A stretch of DNA of 64,000 nt. It comes from Cepaea nemoralis. Taxonomy: Eukaryota; Mollusca; Gastropoda; Stylommatophora; Helicidae. Below the pieces are notes generated by a model. It was not told the origin of the DNA and searched no databases. It saw only the letters and a program-made list of their open reading frames with translations. The translations under genes were made by a program, and so were the position numbers. The DNA lies in NCBI GenBank assembly GCA_014155875.1, contig JACEFZ010028122.1, positions 1-64,000 of the forward strand, in the 5' to 3' direction. Below, piece by piece: positions 10,590 through 20,989 of this stretch (its first letter is position 1; every line of letters starts with the position of its first letter).

Positions 10590-11850
10590 TCGGAGGTTGT
10601 TGACAGAACTCATACAATGAAGTACCTGGGAGTGACATTTGAAAGGAGTCTGGCTTTTTCTGAGCACATCAACCTTGTGGTAATGAAAGCTGGGAGGGGC
10701 ATGGCTGCAATGAGGTTAATGTGAACAGCGCCACCTCTGCCTGTTCCTCCGGGGCCTGACCTTTTGGCGAATAAGTACACCCTGGTGATCCTCACTCTCA
10801 GCCGTTCTCAGATGAAGAGACTAAAGAATACACACCGAGACTATGCACATCATGCTTGGGTGCACAAAAGATACAGCAAGCAGGGCAATGCAGTACCTCT
10901 TAGATTATCCATCCATGGCAAACAGAACAAGGATGTGCCTCCGAGTCGGTGCCAATACACAGCATCCTTGAGCAGTGAGCTCAAGAATAGAAAGGGCAGC
11001 AGGTTGAATAGAGGAAAACCCTAGATGGGACTGGCAAAGGACATTATTCAACAGGTCTGTCCTCTTGAGGACATAGAACCTGGCGAAGAAGGGATACAGG
11101 TGCCAAAGTAATGCAGTACGTTCTTTTCAGTATGCATGAGACTGGCCAGGGGTTACAGAAAATAAAACCTGGTAAATGTTGGGGCAGAAGTTCAGTCGTT
11201 GATGTTTTAGAATTCTGAAAGTGAGGTTGTCATCTACACAGATAGATCTGTTGTTTGATACGTGAGGAGCTCATGGGCTTTTATGGCTCAAGTCAGAGGA
11301 GGAACTGTAAGGGAATACTGCGGTGCCTTTGCCGTTACAACATGTAGCATGACTATGTAGGTCATGGCAGTAACTAAAACTAAAGCCAGGTTGGAGACAC
11401 AGACTTTCTCCCAGGCATGCTTTCTCAGGGACTCAATATGTATGCTCAGGAAGAGGGGCCGGCCTAGAAGACAGTGGGCGGAGTCTCTGAAGAGGTGAAG
11501 CTTGATACAAATATGGCTTATTTGTGTGCCAGGACACACAGGTGTAAGAGGAAATGAGCCAGCTGGTAATTCTTGTGGGTCGGGCTGCTGTAGAAAGCGG
11601 ACTAGCAATGGACCCAGCTGATTACTGAATGCCATCAGAGAGGCATCAAAAGATGACTGGGAATCTGCAACCCTGACGAGACTACAAGACCATCTAGTAA
11701 AAATGATGAGTCCAGGCAACAGAGCTATGCAGGGAGTCACGGAATTGTCAACCAAGACAGAACTGGTGTGGCTTAATGCTACACGAATAGAGAGATATTG
11801 AGGAGGGGATCTGAGCAATTATAGACTGGATGGGCTGATGTGAAGATAAT
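10590..11850 (+). pseudogene. LINE fragment: RT C-terminus to RNase H
   Basis: Decayed plus-strand frames read MKYLGVTFERSLAFSEHINL (RT YLGV motif), then a MHIMLGCTKDTAS-type thumb segment, VVIYTDRSVV (RNase H first Asp region) and CVPGHTGVRGNEPAG (RNase H end). This is an RNase H-bearing LINE of a lineage distinct from the other two here. It ends in a (CTAA)n-like tail. Confidence 0.7.
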
Positions 11851-11895
11851 CTGATGAACTAACTAACTAATTAGATAACTAACTAACTAATTAGA

Positions 11896-11928
<33 letters not shown>

Positions 11929-12105
11929 GACTAACTAACTAACTAATTAACTAACTAACTTACAAATTAGATAACTAACTAATTAACTAACTAATTAACT
12001 AACTTACAAATTAGATAACTAACTAACTAACTAACTAATTAGATAACTAACTAACTAACTAATTAGATAACTAACTAACTAACTAATTAGATAACTAACT
12101 AACCA
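11850..12105. repeat. (CTAA)n microsatellite
   Basis: Runs of AACTAACTAACT with interspersed TTAGATAACT. It directly follows a LINE 3' end and probably expanded from the LINE tail. Confidence 0.95.
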
Positions 12106-12198
12106 TCACATATTGCCATCCGCCTCAAACAATAACCAGGCCTTAATTCTGACATTTTGTTCCCTCACCTTGTGTGTCATGCCCTTATGTTTCAACAG

Positions 12199-12353
12199 CT
12201 GACCCGGGTACCTGCCAAACCCTGCGTTATTGACATCCTAGAGAGCTTCATGAAGACCTTCTGTGTGAACTACGTATGTGACCCGACGGGCGGCCGAGAG
12301 AAGACCAGAAATAGCAGCAGCAAACACACATTCAAGTGTCCCCCTGACAAGTG
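12199..12353 (+). CDS. MSL3: MSL3 exon: MRG domain helix 1 region
   Basis: Acceptor CAACAG ends at 12198; donor GTAATA starts at 12354, where reading on would meet a stop two bases later. The exon encodes LTRVPAKPCVIDILESFMKT and onward through a Cys/basic stretch to CPPDK plus two bases (phase 2). V/I-x-x-ILES(F/Y) is the classic MRG motif. The 30-residue segment after it (CDPTGGREKTRNSSSK) corresponds to the variable loop of MSL3. The intron before this exon is about 4.2 kb and holds LINE fragments and a (CTAA)n tract. Confidence 0.87.
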
Positions 12354-12524
12354 GTAATAGAGTTAATCCTCTTCTTCTTGTGCCTGTCATGTCTCAGTGG
12401 AGCCTAGGTCTCAACCAACTCACACCAAGCCCTTTCTAGGCGTGTTCATGGTTGATTGGATGTGCAGCTATGTTGTATATGGTATATATTTGTTTATGAC
12501 CATGTTTTATATCGTATGGTATGG

Positions 12525-12772
12525 GAGTCTTCGCGGCGAAGTGGTCAAGCCGTCTGACTTGGGCTCTGAAGGTTGTGGGTTTGATTCCGGGCAGCGTCCT
12601 TCAGTTCACAGGTGTATTTTTTCTGAGACTCCTGGGGGTCGTCGCTGGCGCTACAGAGTTTGTGCTTTGTGCAATGCTTTCCGTGCTGCAGAATGAGACT
12701 GAGCCATATGGGATAAAATCCCGGTGCAACGAAATCGACCCTGTCGACTTTTAAGCGACTTTTTTAAAGCAA
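12525..12772 (+). repeat. SINE family B copy
   Basis: Starts GCGGCGAAGTGGTCAAGCCG (A-box-like), then GGTTGTGGGTTTGATTCC (B-box), a body with TTCACAGGTG, GGAGACTCCTG-like and GAGCCATATGGGATAAAA, and ends TCGACTTTTAAGCGACTTTT. The head resembles a class II (Leu/Ser) tRNA. Other copies: 13697-13942 and a truncated one at 43676-43830. Confidence 0.85.
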
Positions 12773-12779
12773 CTTTTTG

Positions 12780-13090
12780 ATTGGATTTGCAGCTATGTTT
12801 TATATGGTATAAGGTGGCCAGTCCCATGCCAATCCTCCTTAGTCAATCCATACGACAAGGCAGATGGATCTGTGTAGATCAACGGCTTGGAAAGTGATAC
12901 AGCAGAGTATGTGGCACACATGTGTTCAGGACACCATAGTGGACATGTCTGACCATTGTGGAAGAGATAAGGACCTCACTATACAATACCCCAAAGACAG
13001 CAATGGAAATAAAACAAAAGAAAAGCAGCAATATGGTAACTTTTGACCCCCCTGGAGAGGGGGGGGGGGCTATTGTAAATATACTCAGGG
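12780..13090. other. Intronic, unassigned
   Basis: The first 80 bases (TTTGCAGCTATG...CATGCCAATCCTCCTTAGT) resemble 37185-37265, a small interspersed repeat. The rest shows no recognisable coding or repeat structure. Confidence 0.4.
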
Positions 13091-13412
13091 AAGAGACAAC
13101 TTTAGTGAATTATTTGATGTGTTAGAAAAACTGGGAATGAAAAGAGTTGATGAAAGAAATTAAAAAGAGAGGCAAGTGAAATGTTTTGGTCAAATTAAAA
13201 GATACGGCACTCTTATAAAAACCATACTTGAGGGTAAGGTTGAAGGCAGGCGAGCAAGAGGTAGACAATGATACAAGTGGGAATATAACATCAAGAGATG
13301 GACGAACAGCAGTCTGACAGAATGTACAATCATGGCGAGAGAGACAGTGTTGGAGATCCACTGCACCCAACCTGCATAGTGGATATGGCACCTGATTGAT
13401 TGATTGATTGAT
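13090..13412 (+). pseudogene. RTE/BovB-like LINE 3' fragment
   Basis: Plus strand reads VKCFGQIKRYGTLIKTILEG then KVEGRRARGRQ and a K-W-x-x-NIK-x-W segment, the usual RTE C-terminal sequence (YFGH...EKTILEGKVEG-RR-RGR). It ends in a (GATT)n tail at about 13393-13412. Confidence 0.75.
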
Positions 13413-13696
13413 GACATGCATGGTAGGTTACAGAGATTCAATTCTTTGCTTCCTTTAAGGGCCCTGATATCACACAGGAGAAGAGAATTAATCCACTTCA
13501 GAAAATGGGCGGACTTAACAAATCAGTCTGGAAGCGTAGTCTGCTTATGGGTGGAGGGATCCAGAGAAATCAGAACATTTTGATTTTGTTGGCACAGGAC
13601 TAGAAAGCAAGAATCTATTCATCATAATGGATGCTATACAGCAGACACAGACTAATATCATATTATTTCATAGCCTATGCTAGAATAGACACAGAA

Positions 13697-13942
13697 AGGA
13701 GCCTTTGTAGCGAAGTGGTCAAGCCGTTTGACTCGGGCTCAAAAGGTTGTGGGTTCGATTCCAGGCCCGAACCTTCGGTTCACGAGTTAAATTTTTCGGA
13801 GACTCCTGTGGGTCATCGCTAAAGCTACGGAGTTCGTGCTTTGTGCGACACTTTCCGCGCTGCGGAAAGAGACCGAGCCATATGGGATAAAACCCGGTGC
13901 AATGAAGTTGACCTGTCGACTTTTAAGCGACTTTTTTTTTAG
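13697..13942 (+). repeat. SINE family B copy
   Basis: Best preserved copy: AGCGAAGTGGTCAAGCCG, GGTTGTGGGTTCGATTCC, then the body to TCGACTTTTAAGCGAC and a T-run that could act as a pol III terminator. Confidence 0.88.
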
Positions 13943-14044
13943 ACACAGAAAACATTGATCACTTGAAAAGAAGAGCTCTACTTCCTTCTAGGAATGCACA
14001 AGAATGGTCAGAGTGCCATAGCAGAAATGGGTTGCCAGCTTAAA

Positions 14045-15890
14045 AGGGAAGATATTAAATATAATCTTGATGTACTTACACCCCAGGGTAAAAGAGTAAA
14101 GACCATGCATAAATATAATCTTGATGTACTTACACTACAGGGTAAAAGAGGAAAGACTAAATATAATCTTGATGTACATACACTCCAGGGTAGAAGAGGA
14201 GAGACCATACATAAATATAATCTTGATGTACTTACACCCCAGGGGTAGAAGAGGAGAGACCATGCATAAATATAATCTTGATGTACTTGCACCCCAGGGG
14301 TAGAAGAGGAGAGACCATGCATAAATATAATCTTGATGTACTTACACCCCAGGGTAGAAGAGGAAAGACTATAAATATAATCTTGATGTACATACACTCC
14401 AGGGTAGAAGAGGAGAGACCATACATAAATATAATCTTGATGTACTTACACCCCAGGGGTAGAAGAGGAGAGACCATACATAAATATAATCTTGATGTAC
14501 TTACACCCCAGGGGTAGAAGAGGAGAGACCATGCATAAGTATAATCTTGATGTACTTACACCCCAGGGGTAGAAGAGGAGAGACCATGCATAAATATAAT
14601 CTTGATGTACATACACCCCAGGGTAGAAGAGGAAAGATTGAATAAAAATAATCTTGATGTACTTACACCCAAGCGTAGAAGAGGAAAGACTATAAATATA
14701 ATCTTGATGTACTTACATCCCAGCGTAGAAGAGGAAAGACTATAAATATAATCTTGATGTACTTACACCCCAGGGTAGAAGAGGAAAGACCATGCATAAA
14801 TATAATCTTGATGTACTTACACTCCAGGGTAGAAGAGGAAAGACCATGCATAAGTATAATCTTGATGTACTTACACTCCAGGGTAGAAGAGGAGAGACCA
14901 TACATAAATATAATCTTGATGTACTTACACCCCAGGGGTAGAAGAGGAGAGACCATACATAAATATAATCTTGATGTACTTACACCCCAGGGGTAGAAGA
15001 GGAGAGACCATACATAAATATAATCTTGATGTACTTACACCCCAGGGGTAGAAGAGGAGAGACCATACATAAATATAATCTTGATGTACTTACACCCCAG
15101 GGGTAGAAGAGGAAAGACCATGCAGAAATATAATCTTGATGTACTTACACTCCAGGGGTAGAAGAGGAGAGACCATACATAAATATAATCTTGATGTACT
15201 TACACCCCAGGGGTAGAAGAGGAGAGACCATAATAAATATAATCTTGATGTACTTGCACCCCAGGGGTAGAAGAGGAAAGACCATGCAGAAATATAATCT
15301 TGATGTACTTACACTCCAGGGTAGAAGAGGAGAGACATACATAAATATAATCTTGATGTTACTTGCACTCCAGGGGTAGAAGAGGAGAGACCATACATAA
15401 ATATAATCTTGATGTACTTACACCCCAGGGGTAGAAGAGGAGAGACCATACATAAATATAATCTTGATGTACTTACACTCCAGGGGTAGAAGAGGAGAGA
15501 CTGTATAAATATAATCTTGATGTACTTACACCCCAGGGGTAGAAGAGGAGAGACCATACATAAATATAATCTTGATGTACTTACACTCCAGGGGTAGAAG
15601 AGGAGAGACCATACATAAATATAATCTTGATGTACTTACACCCCAGGGGTAGAAGAGGAGAGACCATACATAAATATAATCTTGATGTACTTACACCCCA
15701 GGGTAGAAGAGGAAAGACTGTATAAATATAATCTTGATGTACTTCCACCCCAGGGTAGAAGAGGAAAGACTGTATAAATATAATCTTGATGTACTTCCAC
15801 CCCAGGGTAGAAGAGGAAAGACTGTATAAATATAATCTTGATGTACTTACACCCCAGAGTAGAAGAGGAAAGACCGTGCATAAACATAAT
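14045..15890. repeat. 55-bp minisatellite, about 33 copies
   Basis: Unit contains ATAATCTTGATGTACTTACA, then CCCCAGGGGTAGAAGAGGAG and a short ACCATACATAA segment that is missing in some units, so spacing varies. Stop-free stretches on both strands are repeat artefacts. The array ends 30 bases before the MSL3 exon at 15920. Confidence 0.96.
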
Positions 15891-15919
15891 TGTGTTTCCT
15901 TGTGTGTGTATTCTGTCAG

Positions 15920-16072
15920 TGTTTCATTGTGCAAGGAATTTGTGGACAGCCTGAGGGTCATCTTTGATTTTACACTTCCCATAATTCTCTTGTACGCTGC
16001 CGAGCAGCAGCAATATGAGTCAGCCATGAAAGATATTGAACCTGCTGACCTCATTGCCAGAGACAAGGAGAC
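15920..16072 (+). CDS. MSL3: MSL3 exon: MRG domain core
   Basis: Acceptor TGTCAG ends at 15919, donor GTAAGT at 16073. The first base closes a Cys codon; the exon then reads [32 protein letters not shown] and ends IARDKE plus two bases (phase 2). The CKE(F/M)VD(S/G)LR-(I/V)-x-FD(F/Y)TLP-x-(I/V)LLY pattern is diagnostic of the MSL3 MRG core; the E-x-x-QY that follows corresponds to the ERPQY motif of MRG15. The 55-bp minisatellite array ends about 30 bases upstream and runs into the polypyrimidine tract of this exon. Confidence 0.93.
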
Positions 16073-16187
16073 GTAAGTATCTCTCTGATAAAATAATATA
16101 TAAAATAATAATGATATAACATATGTCACATAATATTTAGTTATACATGCATATACTTTACAGAACCTCGCAGTCAATTCAAGTATT

Positions 16188-16359
16188 TTTTGGCTGTTTG
16201 TCATTTCTTCGCAAGTTTACTTTCAGTAGTTTGCCATGCTTCTGAACGACTGGCACTCATACCTTTGTATGAAAACCAACGCAAGGCGTCTGCTGCTAAA
16301 TCGCCTGCAGCTGTATTTTGTATGCGGGATTGTGAATTGTGTTTGTAACCCCTTCGCTA
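16188..16359 (-). repeat. SINE family C, interrupted by Tigger
   Basis: The core and head region match the minus-strand copies at 40.97-41.16 kb. Identity stops at 16359, where the Tigger terminal repeat starts at a TA. Confidence 0.7.
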
Positions 16360-16490
16360 CAGTGCTGGCTGTGTGGCCTTGGTTTTCATCGATAATCCGT
16401 TCAAAAACAAGCTGCAAAATCCAAAACCGGCGAAAACCGAGGCAATTATGTCCATATGAATCAATGTTAATCCAATTAATTTGTCTAGAC

Positions 16491-16934
16491 CAGTGGTTCT
16501 CAACCGGTGGGGAATTCCTTCCAGGGGGGGGGGGGGGGGGGGGGAATGAAGATTATTTCAAGATCGCATTTATACAAGAACCGATTACTTGATATTGTTT
16601 TCCCTCATACTTTACGGTTCTGTGCGTCTCACCCCTTCTAAAATTCATTTTATAAAGTAAGTAGACCCACAAATCATGTTTTATGTGGACGTCTATACTT
16701 GTTTTGGTATATGTTTCCCAAATTATTACGTATACTGTGTAGGGGGGGGGGGGGATTTAGGTAGGAAATACGAAGGGTGGGGGGAGGGGGGATGACATTG
16801 TGAAAAATGGTGAAGGGGGACACAGGCCAAATTTTAGGTAGGAAATACAAAGAGGGGGGGGGGGGTAGGGGGGAAATGACGTCCTAAAAATATGGTGAAG
16901 GGGGGCACGGGCCAAAAAAGGTTGACAACCACTG
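16491..16934. mobile_element. hAT MITE with 8-bp target duplication
   Basis: Ends CAGTGGTTCTCAACC and GGTTGACAACCACTG (imperfect inverted repeat), flanked by GTCTAGAC at 16483-16490 and 16935-16942. The interior of 444 bp has long G-runs (for example 16526-16543) and no transposase. Confidence 0.9.
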
Positions 16935-16996
16935 GTCTAGACACTCCAAAATACATACCAAGACTACATTTTCTAGAGAATAAATATAGTGCTTAA

Positions 16997-17671
16997 CCCT
17001 TTACAAGGCAGAACGGCCATTTGCGCCCGATACCGTAAACGGGCGAAACGTCCCAAACCACCCGATACTATTATGCATTGTAAAAACGCGATCTCTTGGC
17101 TTTCCGATACTTCCGACGGCTACTTTCACTTTCACCGATAGCTTGACAACGTGGCCGCCATTTGTAAGCACCTACTATGAATTTGAACGGACTTTTACAG
17201 ACTTTTTTTTGAAAGTTTTCGGGGTTTTTACGCTTAGTTTTTCAAAATGGATTTCGGCGATTCTTCAAGTGATAGCCGAGATTTTGCTAGGTTCAATTTA
17301 AATGACATTAAAGGGCACGAAGTTGACTATTAATCGCAGCTAGATATAAGTGAAAAGCGTTACTTTGCATTAGCAGTCGCCAGTCGGACTTTAAAGAAAG
17401 TGATTATGATTCTGAAAATGTGTTTGTAAATTGCTGTATAGATGAAATATTCGTAAATATTTGTGTTCATATATGGATTACCGACAACAATCACGTGAGT
17501 AACATATTCTGCATGCTTTTCCCTTCATTGTGTTGTTTATTTAACTAAAATCGGTTGACTAACACCTTATTTGTGATGTTTTTACTAACGCAACCCGAAA
17601 TTTTACCGAACCTGAAAAAAATCTTGCCCGTTCAGGGCTAAAAAACGGACAAGCGTCTGCCCTGTAAAGGG
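16997..17671 (+). mobile_element. piggyBac MITE (internal-deletion derivative)
   Basis: Flanked by TTAA (16993-16996, 17672-17675) with terminal repeats CCCTTTACAAGGCAGA and the complement TCTGCCCTGTAAAGGG. The interior carries MDFGDSSSDSRDFARFNLND then a stop, which looks like the acidic N-terminus of a piggyBac transposase. The catalytic region is missing. Confidence 0.88.
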
Positions 17672-18349
17672 TTAATACTATTTTTCGGCCCCAGAACTTG
17701 TGCGAAAATCACTAAGTACACATATGATTGCCTCCGAAACAGAATCGCTATCTAACTGGTTTTGATTTATTAAAAATTAATAATAACTGTTCGACATCTT
17801 CAGTTGGTTGCGATCTCTGTTTCGTTAGCATTTTCATGCCTTTCGCTACATTAGCCTCCTTTATTGCTTCCTTATTTGCCACAATGAAACTTATCATGGA
17901 TGGCGACTTCCCGTACATGTGGGTGATTTCAGCAATCTTAATGCCGCTCTCGTATTTTATTATTAGCAAGTGATACTCACACAACAAAATTAGACCAAAC
18001 AGCAGAAGAACGCATAAGTCCCTTTGTTTTGGCAAAATTAGCAGCGAGGTCATGTGGGCACCTCGATGAAATCCGAAACAACCAACGAAAGCCGAGACAA
18101 ATTTTTCACGGAAAAAAATCAACGAAAACCAAAATCGACAAAAACCAAAGGTAACAAATATTGAGGTTTTACTGTATATTAAAATACAATATATAATAAT
18201 ATGAAAGGCAAGGGTAGCTTTCATATCATGTGGAATCTTATGGAAGTCAGAGGATATTAAACTTAGCACCAACTGAAGATACTTAACCCCAATATTAAAT
18301 TGGTACTACTGTATGATTAGAAACATGGACAACAACTAACAAGTGACAA

Positions 18350-19022
18350 TCTAGTGATAACAGCCTGAATCCTTGATTGTCACAGCTTGATCACTTGATT
18401 GTCACAGCCTGACCTCTTGATTGTCACAGCCTGATCTCTTGATTGTCACACCTGATCTTTTGATTGTCACACCTGATCTTTTGATTGTCACACCTGATCT
18501 TTTGATTGTCACACCTGATCTCTTGATTGTCACAGCCTGACCTCTTGATTGTACAGCTTGATCTCCTGATTTTACAGCTTGATAACTTGATTGAGACAGC
18601 TTGATCTCCTGATTGTACAGCTTGATAACTTGATTGTCACAGCTTGATCTCTTGATTATACAGCTTGATAACTTGATTGTCACAGCTTGATCTCCTGATT
18701 GTACAGCTTGATAACTTGATTGTCACAGCTTGATCTCCTGATTGTACAGCTTGATAACTTGATTGTCACAGCTTAATCTCCTGATTGTACAGCTTGATAA
18801 CTTGATTGTCACACCTGATCACTTGATTATACAGCTTGATAACTTTATTGTCACAGCTTGATCTCTTGATTGTCACAGCTTGATAACTTGATTGTCACAG
18901 CTTGATCTCCTGATTATACAGCTTGATAACTTGATTGTCACAGCTTGATCTCCTGATTATACAGCTTGATAACTTGATTGTCACAGCTTGATCTCTTGAT
19001 TGTCACAGCTTGATCACTTGTT
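18350..19022. repeat. ~21/43-bp minisatellite
   Basis: Alternating units TTGATTGTCACAGCTTGATC and CTGATTGTACAGCTTGATAA form a roughly 43-bp higher-order period. The left part is more uniform, with CACACCTGATCTTTTGATTG. Confidence 0.93.
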
Positions 19023-19224
19023 TTTGTTTTGGTAGAAGAAATATAGGATGGTGGATAGGAAGATAAAATGAAGCAAGACTAGACAGACAGATGGAACGAT
19101 TTGTAGATATGAAATAGATAGAGAGGGAGTGGATATGTAGACTGATAGACATAAGTGAGCGGGTGGATGGATAGAATGACAGATAGACAGACACACACAC
19201 ACAAAGATATATGGGTGGATGGTG

Positions 19225-19432
19225 TTTCTTCTTCTTCTTCTTCTTCTTCTTCTTCTTCTTCTTCTTCTTCTTCTTCTTCTTCTTCTTCTTCTGTGTTCAT
19301 CCATAGTTTTTTTTTCGAATGTGATTGCATTGTGCCTCTTTACAGTGGAGCTGCGATACTGCACCTTTAGGCCGACACGTCCGACTTCTGCGGGCGTTTG
19401 TTGACTGGGTTAACCTTCCCGGGGATTGTGTT
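19225..19432 (-). mobile_element. Short (GAA)n-tailed LINE 3' fragment
   Basis: Minus strand: starts CCCGGGAAGGTTAACCC near 19432, ends in a (GAA)~22 tail (TTC run 19228-19290). Same family as 1322-1446, 28816-28964 and 46343-46487. The tail has expanded to a microsatellite. Confidence 0.85.
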
Positions 19433-19688
19433 TTAGGTAGGGAGATACATAAATTTGGATAAGTGGGTGTATGGATTGATAGACAAACGTCACGGGGGCT
19501 AAATTGGTAGGCAACTGACAGACTGGCAGGTTTCTGAGTTAGTTGTTCAATTTGTTCACTAATTCTTTGCCAGGTAGTTAGAGAACTTGTGCCTTACTTT
19601 CCTTGCCAGTTTAACATTTTAAAAGTTGTGACATTTGGTTCATGTTATTCTGACCTTTGAACATGTTATAATGTTTACGCAATTGAAG

Positions 19689-20178
19689 GTCACTTCTGCC
19701 ATCTGATGAATCTCCAAACAGGGCAGCCAGATCAGGTGCTCAAAGTGCAAAGCTAAAGTCGGAACGACCGTCTAAACAAATACTGTCCCAGCATCATCGT
19801 TCCTCGTCACCTACACTCTCATGCTCATCAGAATCATCATCATCTTTGAAAGAGTCACCAACTGCGCCTGCCCGCAGAATCACGCGACAATCAGCCCACG
19901 AGATGGCAGCCTCCGACAGCCAAAGCCCGAAACAGAAGCCCTACGCAACACCCAACCAACAGCCTCATCGAAGCTCACGGCATTCAGATCTCTCATCCCC
20001 AAAGTCTTCACGAAGGCTGCACAAGGAAGATGAGTCGGTGATTCCCATTGCATCTCGAACACGGCGCCGATCACAGCTGGAGGTTATAGAAGTGACGGAC
20101 GCCCCAATTGTAAAATTGGAACCCAACAGTGATATGGAAATGGACGTTCCGTCGCCAGATCTGCCTGGCCCAAGTCAG
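19689..20178 (+). CDS. MSL3: MSL3 exon: Ser/Pro/Arg-rich MRG insert
   Basis: Large exon of 490 bases ending at donor GTGACC (20179), phase 0. I chose the acceptor AG at 19687-19688; an alternative AG at 19720-19721 (CCAAACAG) is exactly 33 bases downstream and keeps the frame, so both are possible. The encoded 163 residues are rich in Ser, Pro, Arg and Gln, with SSESSSSLKESPTAPARR, then RITRQSAHE, SKSSRR-like patches, SRTRRRSQLE and EPNSDMEMDVPSP. Human MSL3 has a similar unstructured insert carrying LRRSTRHSA. Basic clusters look like nuclear localisation signals, and IVKLEP contains a psi-K-x-E sumoylation-type site (prediction only). Confidence 0.85.
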
Positions 20179-20278
20179 GTGACCTATATTCTGTTAATTT
20201 ATCAACTTATGTGGCGCAGTCAAACCAGTCACTTACTTGTCCAGACAATGATTCTAATTTTTTGTGTTCTCGTTTGCT

Positions 20279-20498
20279 TTGAGCTCAAGCTTAGTTCATA
20301 CACACTTCTTCTGGTAGGGCTGGACTGAATTTTATGTGTGGTTAGCCCTATTAATAGTGTCACTTGCCATTAGGTGAACCACTCCGACTTAAGAAATACT
20401 TGTAATTTACGTCCCCAAATCAACGATGAGAGGTCAGCATTTTAGTCCAACTGTCTGGTGTAGGAGTTGCACCCCTTATCTTGGCATCAGCACACCGG
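20279..20498 (-). repeat. SINE family A copy
   Basis: Complement of the family A body and head, ending in GTGTAGGAGTTGCACCCC and GGCATCAGCACACCGG. Confidence 0.8.
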
Positions 20499-20509
20499 GA
20501 TATCTTTGT

Positions 20510-20785
20510 TTGCGCTCGCATTGAACTCAAGCGTGGTCCAGATACACTACTTTTAGTAGTGCTGGACTGAATTTTGCGTGTGGATTAGCTTTCCCTATTA
20601 ACAGTGTCCCTCACCATCAGGCAAACCCACTCAACTTCAGAGGTACTTGTCATTTACGTCCCCAAGTCAAGGACGACAGGTCAACATTTTAGTCCAACTG
20701 TCCGGTGTAGGGGTTGTACCCTTTATCTCGGCATAAGCACACTGGATGTTTAAGAACACATGTTCTTATACATTCGACCATGCTG
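20510..20785 (-). repeat. SINE family A copy
   Basis: Full-length minus-strand copy in tandem with the one before it; the head is at 20720-20785 (TTCTTATACATTCGACCATG). Confidence 0.85.
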
Positions 20786-20799
20786 GCCTCGTCCTAATT

Positions 20800-20925
20800 T
20801 ACAATACGAGGCCGAATGGATAAACGCCCTCGCTCGTTAACTCCTGGTATACTGATGGCAAGATAGCAGGTTCAACCCAAACACCCCTGGACTAAAATGT
20901 TGACTTCTCGTCCTCGACTTGTTTA
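20800..20925 (+). repeat. SINE family A head, plus strand
   Basis: Truncated 3': GAATGGATAAACGCC...ATAGCAGGTTCAACCC...AAATGTTGACTTCTCGTCCT. It stands head-to-head with the preceding minus copy. Confidence 0.75.
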
Positions 20926-20989
20926 CTTTTTAACAAGAAGAAAATTTGTGATCATAAAAAGAATAAAACCTAGTACCATCTAACTCTAA

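Larger units (their letters stand above)
16360..18174 (-). mobile_element. Tigger/pogo element with two nested MITEs
   Basis: The left end begins CAGTGCTGGC, then CCTTGGTTTTCATCGATAAT; the right end, read inward, begins CAGTAAAACCTCAATATTTG. Both are flanked by TA. Minus-strand 17735-17970 encodes KYESGIKIAEITHMYGKSPS and VEQLLLIF, the CENP-B-type N-terminal helix-turn-helix of Tigger transposases; the catalytic domain is absent. Inside lie a hAT MITE (16491-16934) and a piggyBac MITE (16997-17671). Confidence 0.75.

Noticed and set aside
12525..13942. tRNA genes at the SINE family B heads
   Set aside because: A- and B-box sequences are present, but no complete cloverleaf is maintained and each is followed by a shared SINE body.
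14008..15900. Regular repeats resembling a CRISPR array
   Set aside because: There are no unique spacers; units are contiguous 55-bp minisatellite copies in eukaryotic intron DNA. The same holds for the 29-, 41-, 44-, 47- and 58-bp arrays.
17728..17973. 81-codon plus-strand frame with apparent membrane segments
   Set aside because: It is antisense to the Tigger helix-turn-helix coding remnant on the minus strand.
19722..20178. Alternative acceptor at 19720-19721 for the large MSL3 exon
   Set aside because: Not excluded; it is 33 bases downstream and in frame. I listed the longer exon because its first residues read naturally, but both may be used.
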